A stretch of DNA of 64,000 bases from CAINVV01 sp963663675 (GTDB lineage: Bacteria; Bacteroidota; Bacteroidia; Bacteroidales; Prolixibacteraceae): contig OY760498.1 of assembly GCA_963663675.1 (NCBI GenBank), positions 434,001 to 498,000 of the forward strand, read 5' to 3'. Positions 37,043 through 47,544 of this stretch are shown here, in pieces; position 1 is the first letter of the stretch; each line of letters begins with the position of its first letter. Under the pieces are notes generated by a model. It searched no databases and was not told the origin of the DNA. It worked only from the letters and a program-made list of their open reading frames with translations. Both the position numbers and the translations under genes were made by a program.

Positions 37043-38653
37043 TCAAGGATTTCGGGGCAACGTAAAACTGAAATTTGAGCCTTTACCTTCCTCACTTTCG
37101 ACCCACAATTTTCCTCTGTGTTTTTCGACAAATTCTTTGCAAAGTAATAGTCCGAGACCGGTGCCTGGTTCTTCATCGGTACCCTTCCTGCTTGTTTGAA
37201 CATCCAGCCGGAACAGATTATTCACCAGAATTTGACTCATACCAATTCCGGTGTCCCTGATAGATATTTCAACTTCTGAATTGTCGCTGCTTTTTGCCGA
37301 AAGAAAAATTTTTCCGCCTCTTGGTGTAAATTTTAGTGCATTGGATAGGAGATTGCGAAGAATGGTTTGAAGCATGTATTCATCAGCAAATACAAGTAAT
37401 TTATCGTGAATATCTATTTCTATTTCAATCTCTTTGCTATGAGCCGATTCCCGGATCACCTCAATGCTACCGACAACCACAGCTTTCAATGGGATTACTT
37501 CAGGATTGAAAAGAATTGCCCCTTGTTGTAATTGCGACCATTCCAAAAGGTTGTTGAGTAGGCGATAGATATTGGATGCCGATTTGCTCAATCGAATAGC
37601 GATTTCATGAATTTCAGTCATCGAAAGACTGGGCAATTCTTCCGCCATGATTTGCGTTAAGCCTAAAAATCCATTGAAAGGACTTCGAAGGTCATGGGCA
37701 ATAATGGAAAAGAATTTATCCTTTTCTGCGTTGATTTTTTGAAGCTCTTCGTTTTGGTACTCTATTTCTGCCTTAGCCAGTATTTGTTCAGTAATATCAA
37801 CGATTAGTCCATTCCATAGAATATCGCCACATTCAAGTTCCTGTGGTAGTGATGAAATGTGCAGCCACCTGATAACACCTCCTATCACTGCGCGCCCTTT
37901 CCAGTCGAATGGCCGCTTTTGTTGTATCCCTTCCAGATTCATTCTTACAAAGCCATCCAGATCATCAGGATGAATAACATCTAAAATGGCATCACCACTT
38001 GACATTAATCTTTCTGCACTAATATCGAGCATTTTAGCCATTTTGGGGCTTACGTAATCAAGTGCAAATGTGCCTTCAGGTTTACTATGCAAGACATATA
38101 CCCCAACAGGGATATTAGAAACCAAATTATCATACTGCTGTTTGCTTTGAAGGATTAATTCTTCCATTTGCTTTCGCTCGGTAATATCATGTGCAATTAC
38201 ATGAATATGAGGCTCATTGTTTAGAATAATGATATTGGCCGAAATGATGGCAGTTTTCAGTGTGCCGTCTTTGCACCGAAATATTGATTCGAGGTTTTCA
38301 ACATAACCCTTCTCCTTAAGGCCGGTTGACAGCTTTTCGAGATCTTCGGGTATTACCCACATATTTATCTCACTTGATAATTTTCCAATTACATCCTCCC
38401 TCGTAAAACCGGTAGTAATTGTAAAACCCTCATTAATATCGATATACGTACCGTCGCGTTCGGTAATATTGATTGAATCTCTGCTTGTCTGGAACGCAAT
38501 CTTGTATTTATACTCACTCTCTTTTAATGACTCTTCGGCCCGCTTGTGTTCGGCTGATTCTTCACTTAAAAATTCTTTGAGAGAATCATACTTTTGTTGT
38601 AATTCCTTTAACGCTATTCGCAGTTCTTCATTGGTTTTGTCCAGATTGTTCAT
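37043..38653 (-). CDS. cytoplasmic PAS-domain sensor histidine kinase
   Basis: 536 aa without membrane segments. Order: a coiled coil (1-45), a PAS/PAC domain (about 46-165, ending HDITERKQMEEL), a second PAS domain (about 175-285, ending VDITEQILAKAEI), HisKA and HATPase_c. HisKA has phosphoacceptor His320 in FSIIAHDLRSPFNG. HATPase_c shows LLSNALKFT (N box), DTGIGM (G1) and GTGLGL (G2). No receiver domain is attached and no response regulator adjoins, so it is an orphan kinase by context. Redox, light or small-molecule sensing through PAS is possible but not specified. Confidence 0.93.
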   Translation of the reverse strand: MNNLDKTNEELRIALKELQQKYDSLKEFLSEESAEHKRAEESLKESEYKYKIAFQTSRDSINITERDGTYIDINEGFTITTGFTREDVIGKLSSEINMWVIPEDLEKLSTGLKEKGYVENLESIFRCKDGTLKTAIISANIIILNNEPHIHVIAHDITERKQMEELILQSKQQYDNLVSNIPVGVYVLHSKPEGTFALDYVSPKMAKMLDISAERLMSSGDAILDVIHPDDLDGFVRMNLEGIQQKRPFDWKGRAVIGGVIRWLHISSLPQELECGDILWNGLIVDITEQILAKAEIEYQNEELQKINAEKDKFFSIIAHDLRSPFNGFLGLTQIMAEELPSLSMTEIHEIAIRLSKSASNIYRLLNNLLEWSQLQQGAILFNPEVIPLKAVVVGSIEVIRESAHSKEIEIEIDIHDKLLVFADEYMLQTILRNLLSNALKFTPRGGKIFLSAKSSDNSEVEISIRDTGIGMSQILVNNLFRLDVQTSRKGTDEEPGTGLGLLLCKEFVEKHRGKLWVESEEGKGSNFSFTLPRNP

Positions 38654-38809
38654 ATTATGTCCTTCAAAACAACCATTTCTTATAAAGCCTTTGTGGATGT
38701 ATTTGCTGGTAAATTAAGGAATTTTCTTGAAATAAAATCCAAAGGAAGGCAAATTGATTGACAACAATCAGTGAAGTTGTCTTAACTCCCGACACCCTAG
38801 TCACCTTAT

Positions 38810-38891
38810 ACAAAAAGGATTGACTTCAATTTGTGATTTTCAGATGGAGTTTTTTGGACCATTCTGGTATCCTTTCTGAAAGGCTGCAACT
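38810..38891 (+). repeat. second dispersed repeat family, copy 2
   Basis: Aligns with 1443-1525; shared blocks include TGTGATTTT/CGTGATTTT, CCATTCTGGTATC and GCAACT. It lies about 160 bp upstream of the minus-strand PAS kinase and just before the MNT fragment. Confidence 0.6.
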
Positions 38892-38926
38892 ATTTAACCC
38901 ATGTCAAAAAGGCATATCTTCATTTA

Positions 38927-39124
38927 GTGGTTATAAATGACGGAATATTAAAAAAGAAGCTGGATTTCTCAACCTTGTGCAGAAATCATAAGGTCAGGTA
39001 TTTGTATGCTTTTGGTTCTTCCACGACTGATAAATTCAATGACATAAAAAGTGATCTGGATTTACTTGTCGAAATTGACGACTCTGATCCAATTGAAAGA
39101 GGTGAGAAAAAAAATGTAAAGTGA
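38927..39124 (+). pseudogene. truncated MNT-type nucleotidyltransferase
   Basis: 65 codons from a GTG. The minimal nucleotidyltransferase core is clear: YLYAFGSSTTDKFNDIKSDLDLLVEI, containing the GS motif and the D-x-D metal ligands. The frame ends at ERGEKKNVK, where full-length relatives of about 100 aa continue with a helix and another strand. MNT proteins are antitoxins of HEPN toxins, or AMPylating partners. No HEPN gene is present, so this is a remnant. Confidence 0.6.
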
Positions 39125-39363
39125 CAACTTTTCAGGTAAAACTAGCAGGAGGACTCAATCTTAACTTAGCGCACCAGAATTTTTGGATGAAGATGGAAGC
39201 CAATTGCATTTTTAACAATGTTATATATTCATCTTTACCTGCTCTGACTATTTTATCCCGGAACTTGATTAAATTTACATTTCCCAACTTGCACCCGGAT
39301 CTGTTCTCTGCAAAAATTCTTTACACTGTTTTGCTCAGGCTATTTAATTCAATACCGACTAAA

Positions 39364-42300
39364 ATGAAAACAACTCCTCCAAATAATAGAAAAAAAGCAA
39401 TTTCAGAAAAAGAATTGTCAAAGACTCAAACTGGTGATGAAGGAGAGTTCAAAATGAAGAACGCAAAAGTGGAGCATCTTGTACTTCCTCCCAAGGTACC
39501 CGGAAATGTGGCGAATTCATTCATGGTGGTAGCTATCGGTGCTTCTGCCGGGGGATTGGAAGCGGTTACACAATTTTTGGAAAACCTCTCTCCAACCACG
39601 GGAATGGCATTCATTTATGTGCAACATTTAAGTCCAGACCATAAGAGTCTTCTTACTTCAATTTTATCGAAAGTAACTGAAATGGTTGTCCAGGAGATTG
39701 ATGACATGGAGAAGCTGAATCCGGACAATGTATACGTGATCCCTGCCGATAAGGAAATTGAGGTGACGGATGGGCATATTAAATTAATTTCCAGGTCCAA
39801 AGATAAAACCACGAATCTTTCCATAGATGTGCTGTTTTCGTCGCTGGCAGAAGCCCGTAAGGAAAATGTTATAGGTATTGTCCTATCCGGCAGTGCAAGC
39901 GATGGAACAAGAGGGTTGAAAGAAATAAAAGAAGCAGGAGGTATCACTTTTGCCCAGGACGACTCGGCAAAATTCACAAGTATGCCTCATTCGGCTATTG
40001 CAGAAGGAGTGGTTGATTTCGTTTTATCGCCTAAAGAAATTGCATCAGAATTAAACTGGATAAGCAAACATCCTCTGATCAGGCGAAATGAAGTTAAAAA
40101 TGTAGCGGAAGATGAAATAGAAAACAGTAATCCGGATTTGATATATATTCTTCAGATTTTACTGAAAAAAATGAATATCGATTTCAGCCACTACAAAATG
40201 AACACCATCAAGAGACGAATTTTGCGAAGGATGTTGATTCACAAAATAAAAACAATCAAACAGTATTCCCAGCTGCTTGGTCAGACAAATGAAGAAGTGG
40301 AGTTGTTGTACCAGGACTTGCTCATCAATGTGACCGGATTTTTCAGGGATCCGGATGCCTTTACCTATTTAAAAAAATCGGTTTTGCCCCGTTTGCTGAA
40401 AAGTAAATCACAAAGCGAAACATTGCGCCTCTGGGTGGCTGCCTGTGCCACTGGTGAAGAAGTTTATTCCATTGCTATGTTGTTACTGGAGTTACAGGAT
40501 AATAATGTTTCCAGAATTCCATTTCAGATTTTTGCAACCGACCTAAGCCCGGCTGCAATCAATGATGCCCGCATTGGAGAGTATACTGTCCAGCAATTAA
40601 AAAATTTATCCCCAAAACGGATTCAGCAGTTTTTCATCAAGACGAAGGAAAAGTATCGTATTTCAAAGGCACTTCGCGATGTTTGTGTATTTGCCCAGCA
40701 CAATATTTTAAGCGACCCTCCTTTTTCACGCATGGATTTTATCAGTTGCCGTAACCTGCTGATCTATCTTGACAATTCTGCCCAGAGCAAAGTAATTTCA
40801 ACTTTTCATTATGCTTTAAATGAAGGCGGATGCCTTATGTTGGGCAAATCGGAAACCATTGGAGCTTTTGAGGATTTTTTTACGCCAATGAATAAAAAGG
40901 TTAAAATATTTTCCCGCAAAAAAAATTCGGGGGGATTCAAAATATCTGATATTTCACCACTGATGACCCTCAAAAACTCACCCTTCTCGAATAGTGTAAC
41001 AACTGTTTCCCCAAATAAGGTAATGGTATTTCCGGAGAGTAATCTTGGAACTATTTTTGACGCCGCCTTGCTTGCGCGCTATATGCCTGCCAGTGTTATT
41101 ATCAATCAGAATCTGGAGATACTCCAGTTCAGAGGTTCGACCGAAATGTTTTTAGAACATCCCTCAGGAAAGGCCACTTTGAATATTTTGAAAATGGCGC
41201 GGCCTGAAATTTCCTTTGAATTGCGCAATGCCATTCACCAGGCTGTTAAAACAAAACAAGCGGTTAGCAAAAACGGCATCGAAATTAGTCCGGACCAAAT
41301 CAGGAGTACCACCAGAACAGTAAATCTTGAAGTGGTACCACTTCATACAGAAACTGAAGAGCCACTGCTGATGGTTGTATTTACCTTACATCAAATTGAA
41401 AAAGCCGAGCAATCCAATACCTCTGTTAATAATGAGCCACTTGCGAAAGACCGCAGGATAAAGAAACTGGAGTCCGAATTGAGTGCTGCCCGTTCCGCTA
41501 TGAGTTCGATCATCCATGATCAGGAAGCAGCCTACGAAGAATTGCAAAGTGCCAATGAGGAAATAGTTTCCAGTAATGAAGAATTACAAAGCCTGAACGA
41601 AGAACTGGAAACATCAAAAGAAGAAATTGAGTCAACCAACGAAGAGTTGACTACAAGCAATTATGAATTACTTGCGCGCAACCAACAAGTAGAAGAATTA
41701 TATAATTATTACGAAGCCATTCTCTCTACTGTCCAGGAGCCTATGCTTATCCTTGACAAAGAAATTCGAATAAAATCTGCCAACAAATCATTCTATAAAA
41801 TATTTCATGTTACCGAAGATGAGTGTATAGGATTTTCCTTGTTTAATCTGGGTAATAATCAGTGGAATATTCCACGATTACGGGAACTGCTTGAAGACAT
41901 TGTTCCAAAAAATATTCGCTTTCACAATTTTGAAGTGGAACATACTTTCCCTGTTATCGGCAGTAAAATTATGCTGCTGAATGCACATCGGATTATTCAG
42001 CAAAGCAAAAATGAAGAATTAATTGTACTCACCATTATAGATATTACTGAAGCTAGGAACCTCGCAGTCGAATTACAGGTAAAAGAGAAAAAAGCATTAG
42101 AAAAACAACTTGCAACAGAAAAAAGAGCGCTGAAATTTTTTGAAGATAGCAACAAACGCTATGACATGATGCTCATGAATTCCCCTTTTGCTTTTGCAAT
42201 ATTGAAAGGGGAAAATAGGGTGATTTCCCTGGCCAACGATAGTATCAAAGAAATCTGGGGGAAAAGTAAACGTATAGAAGGGAAACCCCTTCTTGAAATT

Positions 42301-44139
42301 TTACCGGAAATCAAAGACGGACCATTACCCGCTTTGCTTGATCACGTATTTAAAACAGGCATTCCTTATCAGGGATACGAACTTCTTGTACCGTTGGTTC
42401 GCAACGGGAAATTGGGGAATGCCTATTTTAATATGGTTTGTCAGCCCTATCAGGAAGCTGACGAAACTATTTCCGGAGTTACCGTTATTGCGTATGAAGT
42501 TACCACTCATGTAATTATAAAGGAAGAACTGATAGAAGCCAGAAATAATGCAGAAAAGAAAACACAAATTGCAGAAGAGGCGATGAATTCTAAACAACAG
42601 TTTCTATCCAACATGAGCCACGAAATCAGAACCCCAATGAATTCAATCATCGGTTTCACTAAAGTGCTGTTGAGAACAGATCTGACGGAAAAGCAAAAAG
42701 AATATTTAATCGCTATCAAATTAAGCGGTGATACCTTAATTGAACTTATCAACGATATACTCGATCTGGCAAAAGTTGATTCAGGGAAAATGATTTTTGA
42801 ACATACACCTTTTAATTTGCTGTCATCCGTTTCCGCCATTCTTCATTTATTTGAAGAGAAAACGCAGGAAAAAAATACGGAGCTTATAAAGGAATTCGAC
42901 CACAGGATACCGAAAATTTTGCTTGGAGACTCATTGCGCTTACGCCAAATTATAATGAACCTGCTGAGCAATGCCGTCAAATTTACCTCTGGAGGAAAAA
43001 TTACAGTTAGAGTTCGTTTGCTGAAAGAAGATAAAGAAAAAGTAACAGTAGAATTTGATGTTGAAGATTCAGGTATTGGAATTTCCGAAAACAAGTTGGA
43101 GAAGATATTTGAAAATTTTCAACAGGCCTCGGCCAGCATCTCAAAAAAGTACGGAGGTACCGGATTAGGACTCGCTATCGCAAAACAACTAGTTGAATCA
43201 CAGGGAGGCACCATAAGCGTACAGAGTGAACTGGACAAGGGTTCCACCTTCAGTTTTGTCCTGAGCTTTCCGAAAGCAAAAACTATATTGAAAGAAGAAG
43301 AGAAAGAGAATTTAAATATTGAATATAGAAATATAAAAACGTTAGTAGTGGAAGACATTCCACTCAATCAACTGTTGATGAAGACTCTTTTGGAGGATTT
43401 TAAATTTGAATGTGATATTGCTTCGAACGGGAAATTAGCCATTAAAAAACTACAGACCAATTCCTACGATATTATTTTAATGGACTTACATATGCCTGAG
43501 ATGAATGGATTTGAAACAACAGATTACATTCGAAATACGATGCACTCCGATATACCAATCATTGCATTAACCGCTGATGTGACAACCGTAGATTTAAATA
43601 AATGCGAAGCCGTTGGCATGAATGATTATATTTCAAAACCAGTTGAGGAATGGGTATTGTACAATAAAATAGTCGGGCTTGTGAATAAATCCGCGCTATT
43701 AAACCCATTTTTAGAAAAACAGAATGCCATTGTTTTGGAGGAAACGATACAGAAAAAGTCAGACAATGAGAAATCCAAATACGTAGACCTGACTTATTTA
43801 AAGCAACGCACTAAGTCATCGCCAAAGCTTATGACCGAAATAATTGCAATATTTCTGGAACAAACACCTGCATTGATAAGTTCGATGAAGAAAAGTTTAC
43901 AGGATAAAGATTGGAATCTGCTATACAAAGCAGTGCATAAACTAATTCCCTCTTTTGCAATAATGGGTATCAGTTCAAATTTTGAGAGCATAGCAAGAAA
44001 TATTCAGGAAGATGCTGAAAAGCAAGAAAAATTATATGAAATTCCTGAAATGGTTAAGCAGTTAGAAAAGATTTGCCAGCAGGCTTGTGAAGAATTAAAT
44101 GAAGAATTTCGTAGTCTCAAAGAATCAGAGCCGGAATAA
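39364..44139 (+). CDS. CheB-CheR-PAS hybrid histidine kinase with receiver and HPt domains
   Basis: 1591 aa from the ATG at 39364. A longer frame from 39121 reads through sequence lacking protein character. Order: CheB methylesterase (about 50-235; Ser in GASAGGLEA, His in QHLSPDH, Asp in GSASDGTRG); CheR methyltransferase (about 260-525; SAM motif ACATGEEVYS, SCRNLLIYLD); a PAS-like domain; a Glu-rich coiled coil (about 690-780); and two PAS domains. The kinase core has His1086 in SNMSHEIRTPMNS, then HATPase_c with FENFQQ and GTGLGLAIA. A receiver (Asp1374 in ILMDLHMPEMNG) and an HPt domain (His1525 in AVHKLIP) complete it. It is a self-contained phosphorelay in one cytoplasmic protein with no chemotaxis genes nearby. 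Confidence 0.95.
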   Translation: MKTTPPNNRKKAISEKELSKTQTGDEGEFKMKNAKVEHLVLPPKVPGNVANSFMVVAIGASAGGLEAVTQFLENLSPTTGMAFIYVQHLSPDHKSLLTSILSKVTEMVVQEIDDMEKLNPDNVYVIPADKEIEVTDGHIKLISRSKDKTTNLSIDVLFSSLAEARKENVIGIVLSGSASDGTRGLKEIKEAGGITFAQDDSAKFTSMPHSAIAEGVVDFVLSPKEIASELNWISKHPLIRRNEVKNVAEDEIENSNPDLIYILQILLKKMNIDFSHYKMNTIKRRILRRMLIHKIKTIKQYSQLLGQTNEEVELLYQDLLINVTGFFRDPDAFTYLKKSVLPRLLKSKSQSETLRLWVAACATGEEVYSIAMLLLELQDNNVSRIPFQIFATDLSPAAINDARIGEYTVQQLKNLSPKRIQQFFIKTKEKYRISKALRDVCVFAQHNILSDPPFSRMDFISCRNLLIYLDNSAQSKVISTFHYALNEGGCLMLGKSETIGAFEDFFTPMNKKVKIFSRKKNSGGFKISDISPLMTLKNSPFSNSVTTVSPNKVMVFPESNLGTIFDAALLARYMPASVIINQNLEILQFRGSTEMFLEHPSGKATLNILKMARPEISFELRNAIHQAVKTKQAVSKNGIEISPDQIRSTTRTVNLEVVPLHTETEEPLLMVVFTLHQIEKAEQSNTSVNNEPLAKDRRIKKLESELSAARSAMSSIIHDQEAAYEELQSANEEIVSSNEELQSLNEELETSKEEIESTNEELTTSNYELLARNQQVEELYNYYEAILSTVQEPMLILDKEIRIKSANKSFYKIFHVTEDECIGFSLFNLGNNQWNIPRLRELLEDIVPKNIRFHNFEVEHTFPVIGSKIMLLNAHRIIQQSKNEELIVLTIIDITEARNLAVELQVKEKKALEKQLATEKRALKFFEDSNKRYDMMLMNSPFAFAILKGENRVISLANDSIKEIWGKSKRIEGKPLLEILPEIKDGPLPALLDHVFKTGIPYQGYELLVPLVRNGKLGNAYFNMVCQPYQEADETISGVTVIAYEVTTHVIIKEELIEARNNAEKKTQIAEEAMNSKQQFLSNMSHEIRTPMNSIIGFTKVLLRTDLTEKQKEYLIAIKLSGDTLIELINDILDLAKVDSGKMIFEHTPFNLLSSVSAILHLFEEKTQEKNTELIKEFDHRIPKILLGDSLRLRQIIMNLLSNAVKFTSGGKITVRVRLLKEDKEKVTVEFDVEDSGIGISENKLEKIFENFQQASASISKKYGGTGLGLAIAKQLVESQGGTISVQSELDKGSTFSFVLSFPKAKTILKEEEKENLNIEYRNIKTLVVEDIPLNQLLMKTLLEDFKFECDIASNGKLAIKKLQTNSYDIILMDLHMPEMNGFETTDYIRNTMHSDIPIIALTADVTTVDLNKCEAVGMNDYISKPVEEWVLYNKIVGLVNKSALLNPFLEKQNAIVLEETIQKKSDNEKSKYVDLTYLKQRTKSSPKLMTEIIAIFLEQTPALISSMKKSLQDKDWNLLYKAVHKLIPSFAIMGISSNFESIARNIQEDAEKQEKLYEIPEMVKQLEKICQQACEELNEEFRSLKESEPE

Positions 44140-44286
44140 CGTGAGCTTTGCTAAACTTGCTATGTATCCAATGTTACCAGTTAATCATGCCAATTGCATT
44201 GAATTCTGCTGAAACACAAACATCTGCTTAATTTTGGGTAATCAGTCTGAAAAAAGTTCGAATCAAAAAATATTAAAAGGTATAAT

Positions 44287-47200
44287 ATGTCATCCAGGCT
44301 AATGTTAAACCGCAGGGTATTTTTAAAAGGGATTACTGGTAGTGCAGCCGGTATTATGGCCGGTTGCTGGATAAATTTGTCTGCTGCAAATACAGTAGAT
44401 ACTATTAATTCGGGTATTCTTTCGGAGGGCTTTTTGAACCCCCCGGATGATGCCCGCCCCTGGGTCTACTGGTTCTGGATCAACGGAAATATAACGAGGG
44501 AAGGGATAACTGCTGATCTCGAAGCGATGCAGCGTGTTGGTATCGGGGGTGTCCTGATCATGGAAGTGGATGGAAGTCCGCAGGGACCGGTAGCGTTTGG
44601 CACCAGTGCCTGGCAGGAGATGTTTAGGTTTGCATGTCAGGAAGCAGCCCGCCTGGGTCTAGAGATCAATATGAATGACGGGGCTGGTTGGACAGGGAGT
44701 GGCGGACCATGGAATACTGCTGAAAATTCAATGCAGCAGGTTTTGTATTCTGAGGTTGAAGTGGAAGGAGGGAAACATTACAATGAGGAACTTCCTAGAC
44801 CGAAACTAAGAAAAGGAGGAATTCCGGGAACAGAAGCCGGTGAGCCCGTATACTACTGCGATATTGCGGTCATTGCATTTCCAACGCCGAAAAACGATTC
44901 TTTCAGGACAGATAATATTCAGCTAAAAGCGGGATTCAGGACCATATCGACACCCCCCGCACGCCTGAGAGGTGGAAATAATGCCTTTCAAATGCTTCCT
45001 GTATCAGGCCACCCGGCACCTGATGATGCAATTATCGATCACAATGAGATACTTAATCTCACGGCAGAATTCAAGGATGGACGATTAACCTGGGATGTTC
45101 CACCCGGTAAATGGACCATCCTAAGATTTGGCCATGGCCCTACAGGGGCAACAAACCACCCGGCTCCCAGTGCCGGGATGGGATATGAATGCGACAAATT
45201 GAGCAAGGAGGCTGTCGAAATTCATTTTAACAAGTTTCTGGGCGATATCCTCTCCCTGGCCGGTCCTCTCACAGGTAAGACCCTTGTAGCAACCCATGTG
45301 GACAGTTGGGAAGTGGACTATCAGAACTGGACCAGTGGCTTCCCGGAAGAGTTCAGAATTCGGTGTGGCTATGATATTTTCCCTTTTCTCCCTGCAATGA
45401 CTGGCCGGATAATCGGAAATGCTGAGGTTACTGAACGGTTCCTATGGGATTTCCGATTTACCATATCAGAACTTATTGCCGAGAATTATGCCGGACACAT
45501 GCGTGAACTCTCCAACAGGCACGGTATACAGTTTTCAATGGAAGCGATCGATAACACCCCGTTCGATGAAATCCGGGTAGCCGGGCAGTCCAATTTGCCT
45601 CAGACAGAATTTTGGTACCGGCGCGAGAGTGAAGCTGTTGGTGAATCCGGAGATTGTTTCGAGGGAGTTTTTCGCTCCTATGCCTGGACTCCGGCAATGG
45701 TTTCGGCCGCACATATTTATGGCAGTAAGATCATTCCTTCTGAAGCCTTTACCGCAAATCCGGGAGAAAACTGGCTGGCCCATCCGGCATTATTAAAACC
45801 ACAGGGTGATTGGGCCTTCTGTGCCGGTATTAACCGGTTTATATTTCACCGGTATGCCATGCAGCCCTGGCTGGACCGGAAACCGGGGATGACAATGGCT
45901 TTTTGGGGACTTCACTATGAGCGCACACAGACCTGGTGGGAAGAGACGAAACCCTGGCATCAATACCTTACGCGTTGTCAATACCTGTTGCAAAAAGGGT
46001 TGTTTGTCGCTGACCTGTTGTACATGCAGGCAGAGTCGGCACCCAACAGGTTTATCCCTCCCAATACAGACTTTTCAAACCCGATACCACCGGATCCTCC
46101 GGAATATAATTTTGACGGTTGTACTGCCGATGTTGTTTTCAAAAGGATATCAATCAAGGACGGACTTATCCTGCTGCCCGATGGAATGAGTTATCGGGCT
46201 ATGGTACTTCCATCCCCTGGCGAACAGTTGATGGCCGGAGTGATGACCCTGAAACTTATAAGAAAAATAGAGAAACTGGTTAACGAGGGGATGGTCATCA
46301 TAGGTCCACCGCCCTTGAAAACCCCGGGTCTTACCAATTATCCGCAGAGTGAAGATGAGCTCAAACTGGTCGTAGGCAGACTTTGGGGCGATACCAGATC
46401 AACGGGAGACCGCAGAGTCGGAAAGGGACACGTCTATTGGGGGAACACACCTCAGGAGGTCCTTGCCTCACTAGGTATTCCGAAGGATTTCTCTTGTGGT
46501 AAGCCGGCCCCCTTCCGATATATTCATCGCAGGGCAGAGGACGGTTCTGAAATCTATTTTGTTTCCAATAAGCAAAATGCAGAAGTGGAGGCCATATGCA
46601 ATTTCCGCGTCAGCAATCGTCGCCCGGAGTTTTGGTGGCCGGAGACAGGAAGAACAGAAAAACCCGCTATTTTCTCGGAGTCTGATCATGTTACTTCGTT
46701 GCCTGTCCGGTTGTCAGAGTTTGGATCGGTTTTCGTGGTATTTCCTCCCGAAAGCCGGAAAGAACCAGATCGTATTGTAAAAATTGCACGCAATGGCAAG
46801 ATGCTAACAAACAATATAGGGAGCAAAATCAAGGTCAGACATTACGAAGGAAGATTTGAAAGTTTAATTGCGCTTGCCGGACAATATACGTTACAAACAT
46901 CTGATAGCAAGGAATTTAGAATAGATATTGCCAAACTTCCGGAACCGGTTAAAATTAACGGACCATGGGATGTACAGTTTGCACCCGACTGGGGAGCCCC
47001 GCCACATGTACAGTTTCCGGAACTCGCTTCATGGAGTGATCATGCCGATGCGGGAGTCAGGTATTTCTCAGGAAAAGCAACTTATCACAAAAAGATCACT
47101 ATTCCTGCTGAAATGGTTAAGAGCGACCGCATGCTATTCCTTGACCTTGGCGAGGTAGAGGTTATGGCAATCGTGAAGTTAAATGGGAAAGAGTTGGGTA

Positions 47201-47544
47201 TTCTTTGGAAAAAGCCCTTCCGGATTGATATTACCAGTGCTGTACAAGTTGGTGAAAACTCGGTCGAAGTAACCGTTGTGAATCTTTGGCCCAACCGGCT
47301 TATTGGAGATGAATTTCTTCCGGAGGATCGTAATTGGTCTGAAAAAGGTGTTGCAACCGCTGCGTCTAAAACCGTAATGCAAACGCTGAAGGAATATCCG
47401 AGGTGGTTTCTTGATGGTAAACCTAGTCCGACGGGAAGGTTCACCTTCAGCATCATTAAGGTTTGGTCGAAGGATGATGCCCTGAGAAAATCCGGACTTC
47501 TCGGACCGGTTGCCTTGCATGTTTTTGCAAAAGTGATTTCCTAG
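44287..47544 (+). CDS. GH106-type alpha-L-rhamnosidase, exported
   Basis: 1085 aa with a twin-arginine-like leader (NRRVFLKGITGSAAGIMAGC). The entry sequence ARPWVYWFWINGNITREGIT, followed by MQRVGIGGVLIMEVDG and EAARLGLEINMNDGAGWTGSGGPW, is characteristic of the GH106/GH2-like rhamnosidases of Bacteroidota. The C-terminal 200 residues are a sugar-binding jelly-roll (LDLGEVEVMAIVKLNGKELG). The family releases alpha-L-rhamnose from pectin side chains and similar glycans using calcium-assisted acid catalysis. Catalytic glutamates were not assigned by eye. It is monocistronic; no SusC/D pair adjoins. Confidence 0.88.
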   Translation: MSSRLMLNRRVFLKGITGSAAGIMAGCWINLSAANTVDTINSGILSEGFLNPPDDARPWVYWFWINGNITREGITADLEAMQRVGIGGVLIMEVDGSPQGPVAFGTSAWQEMFRFACQEAARLGLEINMNDGAGWTGSGGPWNTAENSMQQVLYSEVEVEGGKHYNEELPRPKLRKGGIPGTEAGEPVYYCDIAVIAFPTPKNDSFRTDNIQLKAGFRTISTPPARLRGGNNAFQMLPVSGHPAPDDAIIDHNEILNLTAEFKDGRLTWDVPPGKWTILRFGHGPTGATNHPAPSAGMGYECDKLSKEAVEIHFNKFLGDILSLAGPLTGKTLVATHVDSWEVDYQNWTSGFPEEFRIRCGYDIFPFLPAMTGRIIGNAEVTERFLWDFRFTISELIAENYAGHMRELSNRHGIQFSMEAIDNTPFDEIRVAGQSNLPQTEFWYRRESEAVGESGDCFEGVFRSYAWTPAMVSAAHIYGSKIIPSEAFTANPGENWLAHPALLKPQGDWAFCAGINRFIFHRYAMQPWLDRKPGMTMAFWGLHYERTQTWWEETKPWHQYLTRCQYLLQKGLFVADLLYMQAESAPNRFIPPNTDFSNPIPPDPPEYNFDGCTADVVFKRISIKDGLILLPDGMSYRAMVLPSPGEQLMAGVMTLKLIRKIEKLVNEGMVIIGPPPLKTPGLTNYPQSEDELKLVVGRLWGDTRSTGDRRVGKGHVYWGNTPQEVLASLGIPKDFSCGKPAPFRYIHRRAEDGSEIYFVSNKQNAEVEAICNFRVSNRRPEFWWPETGRTEKPAIFSESDHVTSLPVRLSEFGSVFVVFPPESRKEPDRIVKIARNGKMLTNNIGSKIKVRHYEGRFESLIALAGQYTLQTSDSKEFRIDIAKLPEPVKINGPWDVQFAPDWGAPPHVQFPELASWSDHADAGVRYFSGKATYHKKITIPAEMVKSDRMLFLDLGEVEVMAIVKLNGKELGILWKKPFRIDITSAVQVGENSVEVTVVNLWPNRLIGDEFLPEDRNWSEKGVATAASKTVMQTLKEYPRWFLDGKPSPTGRFTFSIIKVWSKDDALRKSGLLGPVALHVFAKVIS

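Noticed and set aside
39121..39363. N-terminal extension of the CheB/CheR hybrid kinase
   Set aside because: The extra 81 residues start with GTG inside the MNT fragment, have no domain character, and an ATG at 39364 precedes the usual low-complexity leader.
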